A DNA stretch of 64,000 bases from an uncultured Collinsella sp. (GTDB lineage Bacteria; Actinomycetota; Coriobacteriia; Coriobacteriales; Coriobacteriaceae), in assembly GCA_947507155.1 (NCBI GenBank), contig CANNOC010000001.1:62001-126000 (forward strand), given 5' to 3'. How positions within the stretch are numbered: the first letter of the stretch is position 1; the number at the start of each line of letters is the position of its first letter. This document shows positions 35,422 through 46,672 of this stretch, one piece after another. A program made the position numbers and the translations under genes. The notes under the pieces are model-generated. The model was given only the letters and a program-made list of their open reading frames with translations, was not told the DNA's origin and searched no databases.

Positions 35422-36456
35422 CTAGCGCGCGACGCGGGTGCCACCGTCGGCGGCGGATGCCACGGCTGCGATCTCGTCGGCGGTCACCAAGTTGGAATCG
35501 CCCTTGATGGTGAGCTTGAGGATCGAGGCCGCAATCGCGTAGTTGACGGCGTCCTGCGGGTCAAAGTCGTTGATGAGGGCATGGACGAGGCCGGCGTTAA
35601 AAGCATCGCCGGCGGCAACGCCCTCGAGCACGTGCACGTCGTGGGCAGGGGAGAACCAGTGCGCGTCGCTCTCGGCGTCATAGAGCATGCCCATCCAGAT
35701 GGAACGCTCGACGCAGGAGATGTTGCGGACGACCGAAGCGACCTTCTTGCAGCCGTACTCGGCGCAGATTTGGCGGGCCATCTCGACGTAGGTGTCGCGC
35801 TCCTCGATGCCGTGGGCAAGTGAGCCGGAGACGCAGGTCATACCGAGGCCGGCGGGAGCGTCCTCGTCGTTGGCGATGCAGATGTCGACGAGCGGCAGAA
35901 GCTCCTTCATGGTGGCCTGCGACTTCTCGGGCGACCACATCTTGCCGCGATAGTTCACGTCGCACACGGTGGTGATACCCTTGGCGCGGCAGGCGGCGAG
36001 CGCTTCCTTGCAGGCGGCGGCCATCTCATCGGAGACGGCGGGGGTCACGCCGGAGAAATAGAAGACATCGATGCCCTTGAGGATCTCGTCCCAGTCAAAG
36101 ACGTCGCGCTTGGCCATGTTGATGGCAGAGAACTTGCGGTCGTAGACGCAGCCGTTGCCGCGCTGCGAGGCGCCGACCTCAAACACATAGGAGCCAAGAC
36201 GGTCGCCCTGACGCACGACGCGCGTGGTATCGACGCCGTAGGCCTTCAGCGAGCGCAGCGCGCACTCGCCCAGACGGTTGGCCGGGACAACGGAGACGTA
36301 AGCGGTCTTGTCGCCCTGGTAGGCCAGGGAAAGCGCGGTGTTGGCCTCGGCGCCGCCATAGCGAACGTCAAACTCGGTTGCCTGCTCAATACGCAGGTGA
36401 TCTTTGGGCGAGAGCCTCATCATGATCTCGCCGAAGGTAAGAACCGTTTTACCCAT
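35422..36456 (-). CDS. kdgK: 2-keto-3-deoxygluconate kinase (PfkB family)
   Basis: A 344-residue ribokinase-family sugar kinase. The N-terminal substrate region is FGEIMMRLSP followed by YGGAEANTALSLAYQG, and the C-terminal signature GVAAGDAFNAGLV contains the catalytic Asp. It phosphorylates KDG to KDPG, which the neighbouring aldolase cleaves. The start is the ATG at 36456 of MGKTVLTFGE; the longer frame upstream runs through a palindromic operator-like region and is not coding. It is divergent from a LacI-type regulator. Confidence 0.92.
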   Translation of the reverse strand: MGKTVLTFGEIMMRLSPKDHLRIEQATEFDVRYGGAEANTALSLAYQGDKTAYVSVVPANRLGECALRSLKAYGVDTTRVVRQGDRLGSYVFEVGASQRGNGCVYDRKFSAINMAKRDVFDWDEILKGIDVFYFSGVTPAVSDEMAAACKEALAACRAKGITTVCDVNYRGKMWSPEKSQATMKELLPLVDICIANDEDAPAGLGMTCVSGSLAHGIEERDTYVEMARQICAEYGCKKVASVVRNISCVERSIWMGMLYDAESDAHWFSPAHDVHVLEGVAAGDAFNAGLVHALINDFDPQDAVNYAIAASILKLTIKGDSNLVTADEIAAVASAADGGTRVAR

Positions 36457-36501
36457 GGTCGTGCAGCTCCTTCTTGCTCGTGCGTACACCTTTGATATGG
36501 C

Positions 36502-36589
36502 GTTGGCACGGAGGTGCCAAGACGGTAGGGTACATCTTTGCACCACCGTGCCAACGCTTGCCGAAATCGGTTTACGAAATCGGTTTCGT
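36502..36589. promoter_or_regulatory. operator region between kdgK and the LacI-type regulator
   Basis: A 16-base inverted repeat (36502-36517 with 36540-36555, 15 of 16 paired) is followed by the LacI-type palindrome ACGAAATCGGTTTCGT at 36574-36589. An overlapping half site CGAAATCGG lies at 36562-36570. The LacI protein encoded to the right is the likely ligand of the second site. Confidence 0.6.
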
Positions 36590-36691
36590 TTCGAGTTGTA
36601 GTATACTCACCTACAGCGTTTTGCAAGCGAGATTTTTAAAAAAATGCCTAAAATGGCTCAGACTGCTGACAATTGGGAAACGGGGTGCGCC

Positions 36692-37714
36692 ATGGCGCAG
36701 ATGAGAATCAAGGACATTGCCGCCGAGGCGGGCGTGAGCCCGGCCACGGTCTCGCGCTATCTCAACAACCGCCCCGGGCAGATGACCGAGGAAACCCGCG
36801 CTCGCATCGCGGCGGTTATCGAGCGCACCGGCTATCGCCCACGTGCCGCCGCACGCAATCTGCGCAGCTCACGCACCGACCTCATCGGCGTGATCCTGGC
36901 CGACATCGCCAACCCGTTCTCCAGTGCCATGCTCGAAGGGCTTTCCGCCAGTGCCGCCGCGCGCGGCTGCTCGCTTATGACGGCCATTAGCGGCAACGAT
37001 CCCGCTAAAGAGGCCGAATCGCTCACCAGGCTTATCGACGCCGGCGTGGACGGCCTGGTCGTCAATACCTGCGGCGGTAACGACGAGGCAATCGCCGCTG
37101 CCGCGGGACGTTTACCCGTTGTGCTGCTCGACCGCGATGTTGCCGCCGGCGGTGTCGATCTGGTGACATCTAACAACCGCGAGCTGGTTGCCGGCTTGGT
37201 AGACGCCTTGGCTGCCGCTGGCAGCGAGCGCCTGTGCCTGCTCACCGAGGCAAGCGATGACAGCCCCGTGCGTCGCGAGCGCGCCGAGGCTTTTGCCGAC
37301 GAGCTTTCGCGCCGCGGTCTTGCGGGCGAGGTCGTCACCCTGGCCGATGGTGGCGCCACGGGCGTCGGCCGCTTGGACGAGACCATCCGCGGCTATGCAG
37401 GTAAAAAGCTCGGCCTCATTGCCGTCAACGGCCTGGTCTTTCTGCGTCTGACCGAGGCGCTGGCGCAGCTGGGACCCTCGTTGCCGGCGGGTCTTAAGAT
37501 CGCGACGTTCGACGATTACCCCTGGAACTATGTGCTCTTTGGCGGTGTGACCACGGCCGCGCAGGACACCCTTACCATTGCCGAGCGCGTAGTCGAGCGT
37601 CTATCCGAGCGCATCGACGTCGTTACCACTACGGTGGGCGATGCCGCAAAGCTCGCCCCCAAGCGCATCGAGGTTCCTGGTCACATTGAACACCGCGCTT
37701 CGACTTCGCGCTAG
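36692..37714 (+). CDS. LacI-family transcriptional regulator
   Basis: A 340-residue repressor. It has an N-terminal LacI helix-turn-helix (MRIKDIAAEAGVSPATVSRYLN), the hinge helix region RAAARNLRS and a periplasmic-binding-protein-like sugar domain (DLIGVILADIANPF onward, to IATFDDYPWNY). I take the ATG at 36692; the ATG at 36701 is also possible. It is divergent from kdgK, and the palindrome between them fits a LacI operator. KdgR-type regulators of this family usually respond to KDG or KDPG. Confidence 0.9.
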   Translation: MAQMRIKDIAAEAGVSPATVSRYLNNRPGQMTEETRARIAAVIERTGYRPRAAARNLRSSRTDLIGVILADIANPFSSAMLEGLSASAAARGCSLMTAISGNDPAKEAESLTRLIDAGVDGLVVNTCGGNDEAIAAAAGRLPVVLLDRDVAAGGVDLVTSNNRELVAGLVDALAAAGSERLCLLTEASDDSPVRRERAEAFADELSRRGLAGEVVTLADGGATGVGRLDETIRGYAGKKLGLIAVNGLVFLRLTEALAQLGPSLPAGLKIATFDDYPWNYVLFGGVTTAAQDTLTIAERVVERLSERIDVVTTTVGDAAKLAPKRIEVPGHIEHRASTSR

Positions 37715-37848
37715 CCGCTCGTTCGCAACGGCCTGTTCGCGCACGTTTTTTGAGCGCTTGATACGCTTTAACCCTGCGGAAACATTTTTCTGCGATAGTA
37801 TCTGCGATATAGACCAGTCGAAACCCGCCCGAAAGAAAGGGGAGCGAC

Positions 37849-39186
37849 ATGAACCAGCAGAACATCGATTACGTACTCCGTTCCGTAGAGCAGCGTGACA
37901 TCCGCTTTGTGCGTCTGTGGTTTGTCGATATTCTCGGCCGCCTCAAGAACTTTGCCATTAGCCCCGAGGACCTCGAGGTCGCTTTTGAGGAGGGTATTGG
38001 CTTTGACGGCTCTGCCATCGAGGGCTTTGCCACGCCCGAGGAAGCCGACATGCTGGCGTTCCCCGATGCTTCTACCTTCCAGATTCTGCCGTGGCGCCCG
38101 AGCCATAACGGCGTCGCCCGCGTGTTCTGCGACGTGTGCACTCCCGATTGCAAGCCCTTTGCCGGCGACCCGCGCGATGCCCTGCGCCGCATGTTCCGCA
38201 AGGCCGAGAAGGCTGGTTATCTGCTCAACGTGGGTGCCGAGCTGGAGTATTACTACTTCCCCGACGAGCACACCCCCGAGCCGCTCGACAACGTGGGCTA
38301 CTTCGATCTTTCGGTGAGCGATGCCGCTCGCGACCTGCGCCGCAACACGGTCCTCACGCTCGAGAAGATGTCCGTGCCCGTGGAGTACACCTTCCACGCC
38401 GCCGGCCGCTCGCAGCACGGCATGAGCCTGCGCCACGCCGAGGCCCTGAGCATGTCCGACGCCATCACTACGGCCAAGCTCATCATTAAGCAGCAGGCCT
38501 ACGAGAGCGGCTGCCACGCCTCCTTTATGCCCAAGCCGTTGGCGGGCGAGGACGGCAGCGCTATGTTCCTGTGCCAGTCGCTATTCGACCACGACGGCAA
38601 CAACGTCTTTTGGGGCGAGGATGACGAGAAGTACCATCTCTCCGATATCGCCAAGCACTACATGGCCGGCATTCTGGCACACGCGCGCGAGATCAGCGCC
38701 ATCACCAACCCCACGGTCAACTCGTACAAGCGCATCACCACGGGTGGCGACTCCGTGCCGCAGTACGCCACGTGGGGCCTGCGCAACCGCGCGAGTATGG
38801 TCCGCATTCCGGTCTACAAGCCCGGCAAGCAGCTGTCCACGCGCATCGAGCTTCGCAGCCCCGACCCCATGGCCAATCCGTACCTGGTCAACGCCGTCAC
38901 GCTTGCGGCTGGTCTCGACGGCATCGAGCGCAAGCTGGAGCTCCCGCCCGAGGCCACGGCCGAGACGCTCAAGCTCACCGACCGTCAGATGGTCGAGGCC
39001 GGCTACACGCCGCTGCCGCGTTCGCTCAAAGAGGCGCTCGACGTGTTTGAGGGCTCGCAGTTTATGAAGGATGCCCTCGGCGAGCACATCCACAGCTTCT
39101 TCCTCAAAAAGAAGCGCGACGAGTGGCATAAGTTCGAGTCTACGATCACCGAGTGGGAGATCAAGCACTACCTGGCGAACTCCTAA
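37849..39186 (+). CDS. glutamine-synthetase-like protein with altered active site
   Basis: A 445-residue protein that aligns along its length with type I glutamine synthetase (FDGSAIEGF near 52-60, FMPKPL, NSYKRI, RIELRSPDP). Set against the Bacillus subtilis GlnA sequence as I remember it, some ligands are kept (Glu131, Glu133, Glu334, Arg295). Others are replaced: the HHEVAPGQHE motif reads FHAAGRSQHG, so both metal-binding Glu residues become Ala184 and Gly191. The GMHCN histidine becomes Phe240, and the Glu-flap GYEAP becomes GGDSVP. It is therefore probably not a normal synthetase. GGGGAG stands before the ATG. The next gene is a GlnR-like regulator, 50 bases away. Confidence 0.8.
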   Translation: MNQQNIDYVLRSVEQRDIRFVRLWFVDILGRLKNFAISPEDLEVAFEEGIGFDGSAIEGFATPEEADMLAFPDASTFQILPWRPSHNGVARVFCDVCTPDCKPFAGDPRDALRRMFRKAEKAGYLLNVGAELEYYYFPDEHTPEPLDNVGYFDLSVSDAARDLRRNTVLTLEKMSVPVEYTFHAAGRSQHGMSLRHAEALSMSDAITTAKLIIKQQAYESGCHASFMPKPLAGEDGSAMFLCQSLFDHDGNNVFWGEDDEKYHLSDIAKHYMAGILAHAREISAITNPTVNSYKRITTGGDSVPQYATWGLRNRASMVRIPVYKPGKQLSTRIELRSPDPMANPYLVNAVTLAAGLDGIERKLELPPEATAETLKLTDRQMVEAGYTPLPRSLKEALDVFEGSQFMKDALGEHIHSFFLKKKRDEWHKFESTITEWEIKHYLANS

Positions 39187-39236
39187 TCGCGCTGACTTGT
39201 TCCAGTACGATTGAGCTCATTTCCTTGGAGGCCGAT

Positions 39237-39899
39237 ATGTCCGATAAGAGTGCCCTGTTCATGGCGCGCACGACGCGCTTCCACGAGTTTGCCCGCAGCT
39301 TGACGACCACCCTAGGTGTCGAGGTGAGCCTGGCAACCCCCGATTCGCCGACTGCAGCACACGACTTTGACCTGCTGATCCTCGATTCCGATGGCATCCG
39401 CAGCGACCGCATCGATCAGATTGCCAAGTGGCTCGACGACCGCGGCGGCGTTCCCATGCTGGTGATCGTTGACGACGAGGCGCTCGGCACCCTGCGCCTG
39501 CCGAATCACGCGCATGCCGACTTTGTATGCCCCACGGCGACGCCCAACGAGCTCAAGGCTCGCGCGCAGCGCCTGATGGGCGAGGAGGAGACCGTTACCG
39601 CCGACGATGTGCTCAACATCGATAACCTCGAGATCAACCTGGCTACCTACCAGGTGACGCTCGATGACGAGCCCATCGACCTGACGCTGATGGAGTACTC
39701 GCTGCTGAGCTTTTTGGCGACGCATCCCAACCGTGCCTACAGCCGCGAGGTGCTGCTGCACCGCGTATGGGGCTTTGAGTACTGCGGCGGCACGCGCACC
39801 GTCGACGTGCACATTCGACGCATCCGCTCCAAGGTGGGCCCGCAGATCGCGGCGCACATCACCACCGTCCGCGGCGTGGGCTATCTGTTTAAGGACTAG
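39237..39899 (+). CDS. GlnR-like orphan OmpR-family regulator
   Basis: A 220-residue protein with a degenerate receiver domain (residues 1-115; LLILDSDG keeps an Asp, but the acidic pair is missing). Its C-terminal winged helix (about 125-220) contains LTLMEYSLLSFLATHP, VWGFEYCGGTRTVDVHIRRIRSKVG and VRGVGYLF. It has no sensor kinase nearby. This matches GlnR-type nitrogen regulators of actinobacteria, which are orphan response regulators. GGAGG stands before the ATG at 39237. It is co-directional with the glutamine-synthetase-like gene and probably co-transcribed with it. Direct evidence that it governs nitrogen genes is absent. Confidence 0.8.
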   Translation: MSDKSALFMARTTRFHEFARSLTTTLGVEVSLATPDSPTAAHDFDLLILDSDGIRSDRIDQIAKWLDDRGGVPMLVIVDDEALGTLRLPNHAHADFVCPTATPNELKARAQRLMGEEETVTADDVLNIDNLEINLATYQVTLDDEPIDLTLMEYSLLSFLATHPNRAYSREVLLHRVWGFEYCGGTRTVDVHIRRIRSKVGPQIAAHITTVRGVGYLFKD

Positions 39900-39903
39900 A
39901 TTT

Positions 39904-39936
39904 CCACCACAAAGGGGACAGGCACCTTTGTGGTGG
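39904..39936. repeat. 33-bp palindromic repeat, family C copy 1
   Basis: CCACCACAAAG and CTTTGTGGTGG flank GGGACAGGCAC. It follows the GlnR-like gene directly and is followed by TTTT, so it may terminate transcription. Confidence 0.8.
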
Positions 39937-40054
39937 TTTTGACGCAGGTGCGGGTTCCTTTCGGGCCTGCAACAGAACTTAAGCCTTCCTAAAAGATTGC
40001 GTTCTCATACACGTACGCCCGCATATTGGGGTACAACTCAACGTGAACAATGAT

Positions 40055-40078
40055 GGCCCGCCACATGTTTGGCGGGCC
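40055..40078. other. short hairpin before htrA
   Basis: GGCCCGCCA (40055-40063) pairs with TGGCGGGCC (40070-40078) around a CATGTT loop, followed by TTTGG. It stands 30 bases before the htrA start and could be an attenuator or a terminator of an upstream transcript. Confidence 0.6.
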
Positions 40079-40107
40079 TTTGGTTATTTGACGAAAGGAT
40101 CGCAGCT

Positions 40108-41568
40108 ATGAGCGAGTACGATTCCCAGCGTCCCCAGGATGCAGGCAACGCTGGCGAGACCCAGCAGCAGCCCCGCGTGCAGGTGGAGTCGACGCCTGCC
40201 GGTAGCAACATTCCTTACGTGCAGGCCTACGACACGCAGACCGGCAAGCCGCTGGGCGGTCAGCAGGTCGTGAACAAGCACACGGTGGTCAAGACCAAGA
40301 CCAAAAAGCTGCCGATCTTTATTACGGCACTCGCCGGCTGTGCCTGCGGCGCCTTGCTGGTCATCGCGCTCATTATGAGTGGCACGCTCGATATCGGTGG
40401 CGGCAAGAATGCCGTGACGGCGGGCGCTTCGGGTTCGTCGACGCAAAAGATTACGATCGACTCCGAGGACACCACGCTGGCCGAGGCCGTTTCTGCCAAG
40501 GCATTGCCCTCTGTGGTTTCCATCACCGCCACTTCGAGCGGCAGCCAGAATGGCTCGCTTTCGCAGTCTGCCGACGAGTCGGACAGCTCGGGCAGCGTCG
40601 GTTCGGGCGTTGTGCTCGATACCGAGGGCCACATCCTCACCAACAACCACGTGGTCGATGGTTACGACCAGTACGTGGTGACCATGGACGATGGCACCAC
40701 CTACGAGGCCGAGTTCGTGGGCAACGATGCTTCGAGCGACCTGGCCGTCATCAAGCTCAAGGATGCAGACGCCTCCAAGCTCACGCCGATCGAGATCGGC
40801 GACTCCTCCAAGCTCAACGTGGGCGAGTGGGTCATGGCCATCGGCTCGCCGTTCGGCAACGAGCAATCTGTCTCCACGGGCATCGTGTCGGCGCTGTACC
40901 GCTCCACGGCCATGAGCTCTACCAGCGGCAACACCATCTACGCCAACATGATCCAGACCGATGCCGCCATCAACCCGGGCAACTCCGGTGGCGCACTCGT
41001 CAACGACAACGGCGAGCTCGTGGGTATTAACTCGCTTATCGAGAGCTATTCGGGCTCCAGCTCGGGCGTGGGCTTTGCTATTCCCGTTAACTACGCCAAG
41101 AACATTGCCGACCAGATCATCGACGGCAAGACGCCGGTACATCCGTACATGGGCGCTACGCTTTCGAGCGTCAATGCGCTCAACGCCCGCACCAACAAGC
41201 TGAGCACCGATAGCGGCGCGTATGTGGCAAGCGTCGTCGAGGACGGTCCTGCCGCCAAGGCCGGCATTCAGGAGGGCGACGTCATCACCAAGCTGGGCGA
41301 CGACGAGATCACGAGCGCCGATGGTCTGATCATCGCACTGCGCAGCCACGAGGTGGGCGAGAAAGTCGAGATCACGCTCATGCGCGGCAAGGAAGAGAAG
41401 AAGGTCACCGTCGAGCTGGGCTCCGATGAGGAGTTGCAGAACCAGCAGCAGGACGACAGTTCGACCGACACCGGCAACGGCGGTATTACCGACGAGCAGC
41501 TGCGCCAGTACCTGGAGGAGCTACTAGGCCAGCAGGGCCAGGGTCAGGGCTACGGCCAGGGTTACTAA
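40108..41568 (+). CDS. htrA: HtrA/DegP-family membrane-anchored serine protease
   Basis: A 486-residue protein. A long polar, cytoplasmic N-terminus (1-67) is followed by one membrane helix (68-90) and an extracellular trypsin-like domain with His181 (TNNHVVDG), Asp211 (SDLAVIKL) and Ser293 (GNSGGAL). A PDZ domain follows (about 360-450). The tail is Gln/Gly/Tyr-rich (GQGQGYGQGY). It degrades or refolds misfolded exported proteins. GAAAGGA stands before the ATG at 40108. It is a monocistronic unit with a strong terminator after it. Confidence 0.94.
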   Translation: MSEYDSQRPQDAGNAGETQQQPRVQVESTPAGSNIPYVQAYDTQTGKPLGGQQVVNKHTVVKTKTKKLPIFITALAGCACGALLVIALIMSGTLDIGGGKNAVTAGASGSSTQKITIDSEDTTLAEAVSAKALPSVVSITATSSGSQNGSLSQSADESDSSGSVGSGVVLDTEGHILTNNHVVDGYDQYVVTMDDGTTYEAEFVGNDASSDLAVIKLKDADASKLTPIEIGDSSKLNVGEWVMAIGSPFGNEQSVSTGIVSALYRSTAMSSTSGNTIYANMIQTDAAINPGNSGGALVNDNGELVGINSLIESYSGSSSGVGFAIPVNYAKNIADQIIDGKTPVHPYMGATLSSVNALNARTNKLSTDSGAYVASVVEDGPAAKAGIQEGDVITKLGDDEITSADGLIIALRSHEVGEKVEITLMRGKEEKKVTVELGSDEELQNQQQDDSSTDTGNGGITDEQLRQYLEELLGQQGQGQGYGQGY

Positions 41569-41594
41569 CGAGCCGTATCGCACATACCGATGCC

Positions 41595-41632
41595 AGAGGG
41601 GGCCGTCCCATCAATGTGGGACAGCCCCCTCT
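41595..41632 (+). terminator. terminator of htrA
   Basis: AGAGGGGGCCGTCCCA (41595-41610) pairs with TGGGACAGCCCCCTCT (41617-41632) with one mismatch, and TTTTCTC follows. Confidence 0.9.
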
Positions 41633-41788
41633 TTTCTCATTGATCCGTTGGGAACGGAGGAAAACGGATCATTTAGAACTGGCAAGGGCATGGTTTGATC
41701 GCGCGATCCACCCCGGCCTGGTGGCTGCCGATTCGGTGCGGTTCGAAAGGGCTATTCGGCGCCATAGTGACCGGTGGTACTCTAGTAA

Positions 41789-44047
<2,259 letters not shown>

Positions 44048-44066
44048 TGCATCAATAGTCAAATTG

Positions 44067-44106
44067 AAGAACCTCCCGGAAGCACGATGCCTTTCGGGAG
44101 GTTCTT
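44067..44106. terminator. terminator between ligA and the MerR-type gene
   Basis: A 12-bp stem (44067-44078 with 44095-44106) lies between convergent genes and overlaps the end of the MerR gene. T residues follow on both sides. Confidence 0.85.
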
Positions 44107-44953
44107 ATTTGGACGGGGCAACGGGCACCGTGATCTGCGTCACGTAGGTTGTGGGGTCGTCGCTGATGATGTCGTCGATCAGGGCAATCTCGCGCGATGG
44201 ACCGGCGGGTGTCAGGCCGTGCTCGCGCATATAGCCGAGCAGCTGCTCGTAGCGTGGGGCTGCTTGCCCATGTGTGCCGCGAAAGCTAATGGTCAGGCAG
44301 CGTGCGGCGGGTCGCTTCTCGACGCCGCCCACGTAGTCATCGGTGTCATCGAGCAGCATAAAGACCTCGTCGTAGCCGTCAAAGTCGCCGGCGGCGAGGC
44401 GCACGGCGCTAATCCCGACGCCTAAGTTGCCCAGAAAGACAAAGGTCTCGTGCTGGCCCTTCTGCAGCTGACGAATCTGCCACTCCAGCGCATAGGCGTC
44501 GGTAGGCTTGACGCGTTCGTGCAATACGGCGCAGCGAAGCTCGGGCGCATCGATTGTGCAAATGGTATCGAGCTCGGTGTTCAGGGCATCGTGAAGCAGG
44601 GCAAGCCGGTTGTCGATCTTGCGCGACACGCGCTCCAGCTCGCGGCGCTTGCGCTCGATGAGCTCCTGCTGCTGCGCCAGCTGCCGCTGCATGAGGTCCA
44701 CATCGCGCGTGGTCACAAACTCACGGATTTGCGCGAGCGACAAGTCGAGAACACGCAGGTGGCTGATGGTGTTGAGAGTTGAGAGCTGCCGCGATCCGTA
44801 GTAGCGGTACCCGCTCGCCGGATCGATGTGCGCCGGGTCCAGCAAGCCCATCTGCTCGTAATGGCGCAGCGTGCCCACGCTCAGGTTAAACAGGCGCGCC
44901 ACCTCGCCAATACGGAGCAGGCCCTCGGTATGTTCAGTTGGCGAATCGGTCAT
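44105..44953 (-). CDS. MerR-family regulator with effector-binding domain (BmrR type)
   Basis: A 282-residue regulator. It has an N-terminal MerR helix-turn-helix (residues 13-80; RIGEVARLFNLSVGTLRHYEQMGLL) and a coiled coil (80-120). The C-terminal GyrI-like effector domain begins with CAVLHERVKPTDAY and ends with IALIDDIISDDP. Such proteins bind lipophilic drugs and activate efflux genes. It lies 53 bases downstream of the MATE exporter gene on the same strand, so the pair form a drug-response operon. GAAAGGAG stands before the start. Confidence 0.9.
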   Translation of the reverse strand: MTDSPTEHTEGLLRIGEVARLFNLSVGTLRHYEQMGLLDPAHIDPASGYRYYGSRQLSTLNTISHLRVLDLSLAQIREFVTTRDVDLMQRQLAQQQELIERKRRELERVSRKIDNRLALLHDALNTELDTICTIDAPELRCAVLHERVKPTDAYALEWQIRQLQKGQHETFVFLGNLGVGISAVRLAAGDFDGYDEVFMLLDDTDDYVGGVEKRPAARCLTISFRGTHGQAAPRYEQLLGYMREHGLTPAGPSREIALIDDIISDDPTTYVTQITVPVAPSK

Positions 44954-45006
44954 AGGATCGCTCCTTTCGATGGGCAGGGGAAGGGCGCCAGACCTGCGTT
45001 GCCCCG

Positions 45007-46353
45007 CTACGCTATCAACTTGTCAAAAGCCCCGCGCCGGTTGAGCACGGTAAACGCGACAACACAGATGACCGCCGACAGAATTGACCCGCACGGCGAA
45101 GCGATACCCATGGGAAACAACGTATCGGAATAGGCATTCGACAGCAGCCACGCACCGGGCACGCGAATGAGCGCCACAGCCAGCACGTTGTGCGCAAAGC
45201 CGATGTAGCTCTTGCCATATGCAGCGAAAAAGCCGCTAAAGCAAATGTGGATGCCGGCAAAAATCGCGTCGAAAATGTAGCTGTGCATATAGCCGGTACC
45301 GGCCGCGACCACCGCGGGGTCCTTGGCAAAAAAGCCGATAAACGCCGGTGCCACTAGCCACATCAGCACCGTGATCAGGCAGCCGTACACTACCGAGAAG
45401 GTCATGGCGTCCTTGAGTACCTGACGCGCGCGGTCGCCCTTGCCCGCGCCGGCGTTTTGCGCCGTGAGTGCACTGACGGTGGCACCCATGGAACTCGGCA
45501 CAATGAACAAAAAGCTGATCATCTTCTCGACCAGGCCCACGGCGGCGGCGTCGACGAGCCCTCGGTGGTTGGCGATGACGGTGATAAACATAAACGCCAC
45601 CTGGATACAGCCGTCCTGCACGGCCACGGGCACGCCGATCTTAAGAATGCTGCCGAGCACCTCGGGCTGGGGACGCAGGTCGCTGCGCTTAACGTGGATG
45701 TTCGTGCGGCGGCTCTTAAGCCACACGAGCGCGAGGGCAACGCTGGCCGTCTGGGCGGTTACCGTGCCGAGCGCCGCGCCCACGGGGCCGAGCCCCATGT
45801 GTCCGATAAACAGAAAGTCGAGCGCGATGTTGATGATGCATGCCACGCCAATCACGTACATGGGCGAGCGCGAATCGCCCAGCCCGCGAAAGATGGCCGA
45901 AAGAATGTTGTACGCGGCGATAAACGGAATGCCGACAAAGCAGATACGCAGGTAGGCGGCGGTTCCTTCGACTGCCTCGGGTGGCGTGCCAATGAGCGCC
46001 ACAACCTGCGGGCACAGCGCAAGCAGGACAACGGCCAACACCACCGAGACACCCATAAAGAGCGTGATGGTGTTGCCGATGGCGGTCTCGGCACGGTCGA
46101 AGCGACGCGAGCCCACGGCGTGGCCGACGATGACCGTCGTTCCCATGGCCAAGCCCACGAGCGTCACGGTAATGATATAGAGCGTCTGAGCGCCATTGCC
46201 CACGGCGGTGATGCCGGCAGCGCCGCTAAACTGCCCCATCATGTACAGATCGGCCATGCCGTAGAGCATCTGCAAAAAGTACGAGAGCATATAAGGCAGG
46301 GCAAAGACCGCGATGGTCTTGAGGACATTGCCGCGTGTGAGGTCGTGTTCCAT
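45007..46353 (-). CDS. MATE-family multidrug exporter
   Basis: A 448-residue protein with about twelve hydrophobic segments and the MATE family outline (SYFLQMLYGMADLYMMGQFSG near the N-terminus, then PIAAYN-like FIAAYNILSAIFRGLGDSRSPM). It exports cationic drugs or metabolites by sodium or proton exchange. It precedes the MerR-type regulator on the same strand. A promoter with a 19-base spacer, characteristic of MerR control, lies 43 bases before it. Confidence 0.9.
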   Translation of the reverse strand: MEHDLTRGNVLKTIAVFALPYMLSYFLQMLYGMADLYMMGQFSGAAGITAVGNGAQTLYIITVTLVGLAMGTTVIVGHAVGSRRFDRAETAIGNTITLFMGVSVVLAVVLLALCPQVVALIGTPPEAVEGTAAYLRICFVGIPFIAAYNILSAIFRGLGDSRSPMYVIGVACIINIALDFLFIGHMGLGPVGAALGTVTAQTASVALALVWLKSRRTNIHVKRSDLRPQPEVLGSILKIGVPVAVQDGCIQVAFMFITVIANHRGLVDAAAVGLVEKMISFLFIVPSSMGATVSALTAQNAGAGKGDRARQVLKDAMTFSVVYGCLITVLMWLVAPAFIGFFAKDPAVVAAGTGYMHSYIFDAIFAGIHICFSGFFAAYGKSYIGFAHNVLAVALIRVPGAWLLSNAYSDTLFPMGIASPCGSILSAVICVVAFTVLNRRGAFDKLIA

Positions 46354-46395
46354 GGGCGGGGCACTTTCTGGCTGGGTTTGTTTACGTACCAGTGT

Positions 46396-46426
46396 AGTGA
46401 AAACCTTACAACGATTGTAGAGTCAA
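46396..46426 (-). promoter_or_regulatory. MerR-type promoter with 19-base spacer
   Basis: On the minus strand, TTGACT (46421-46426) and TTCACT (46396-46401) are 19 bases apart. The spacer contains the dyad CTACAA-TCG-TTGTAA. Lengthened spacers with such dyads are the mark of MerR-family control. Confidence 0.65.
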
Positions 46427-46506
46427 GGTTTGTGATGACGACGGGGCGAAAAATAGCCACGCTCCAAGCACGATGCTTTGGCCCTCTGTGCCCCTCACTT
46501 CGCCTC

Positions 46507-46571
46507 AAACCATCACAACATTCAACGTTTTTTGCCAAAATCGGGAAAAGCATCGAATGTTGTGATGGTTT
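46507..46571. repeat. 65-bp palindromic repeat, family B copy 1
   Basis: AAACCATCACAACATTC at 46507-46523 is matched by GAATGTTGTGATGGTTT at 46555-46571. The asymmetric loop is shared with copy 2. It lies before the 46673 gene. The remaining gap bases from 46354 hold the MATE promoter; no other feature is seen. Confidence 0.85.
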
Positions 46572-46672
46572 TTCTGCCACTCGACTGGGTGGAATCGCTT
46601 TCTTGTGCACGAAGGTGCGCGGACCCGTGGGCGGGGGAATAAGGTTGGTTATCCGACTCCATTGGAGGGCTC

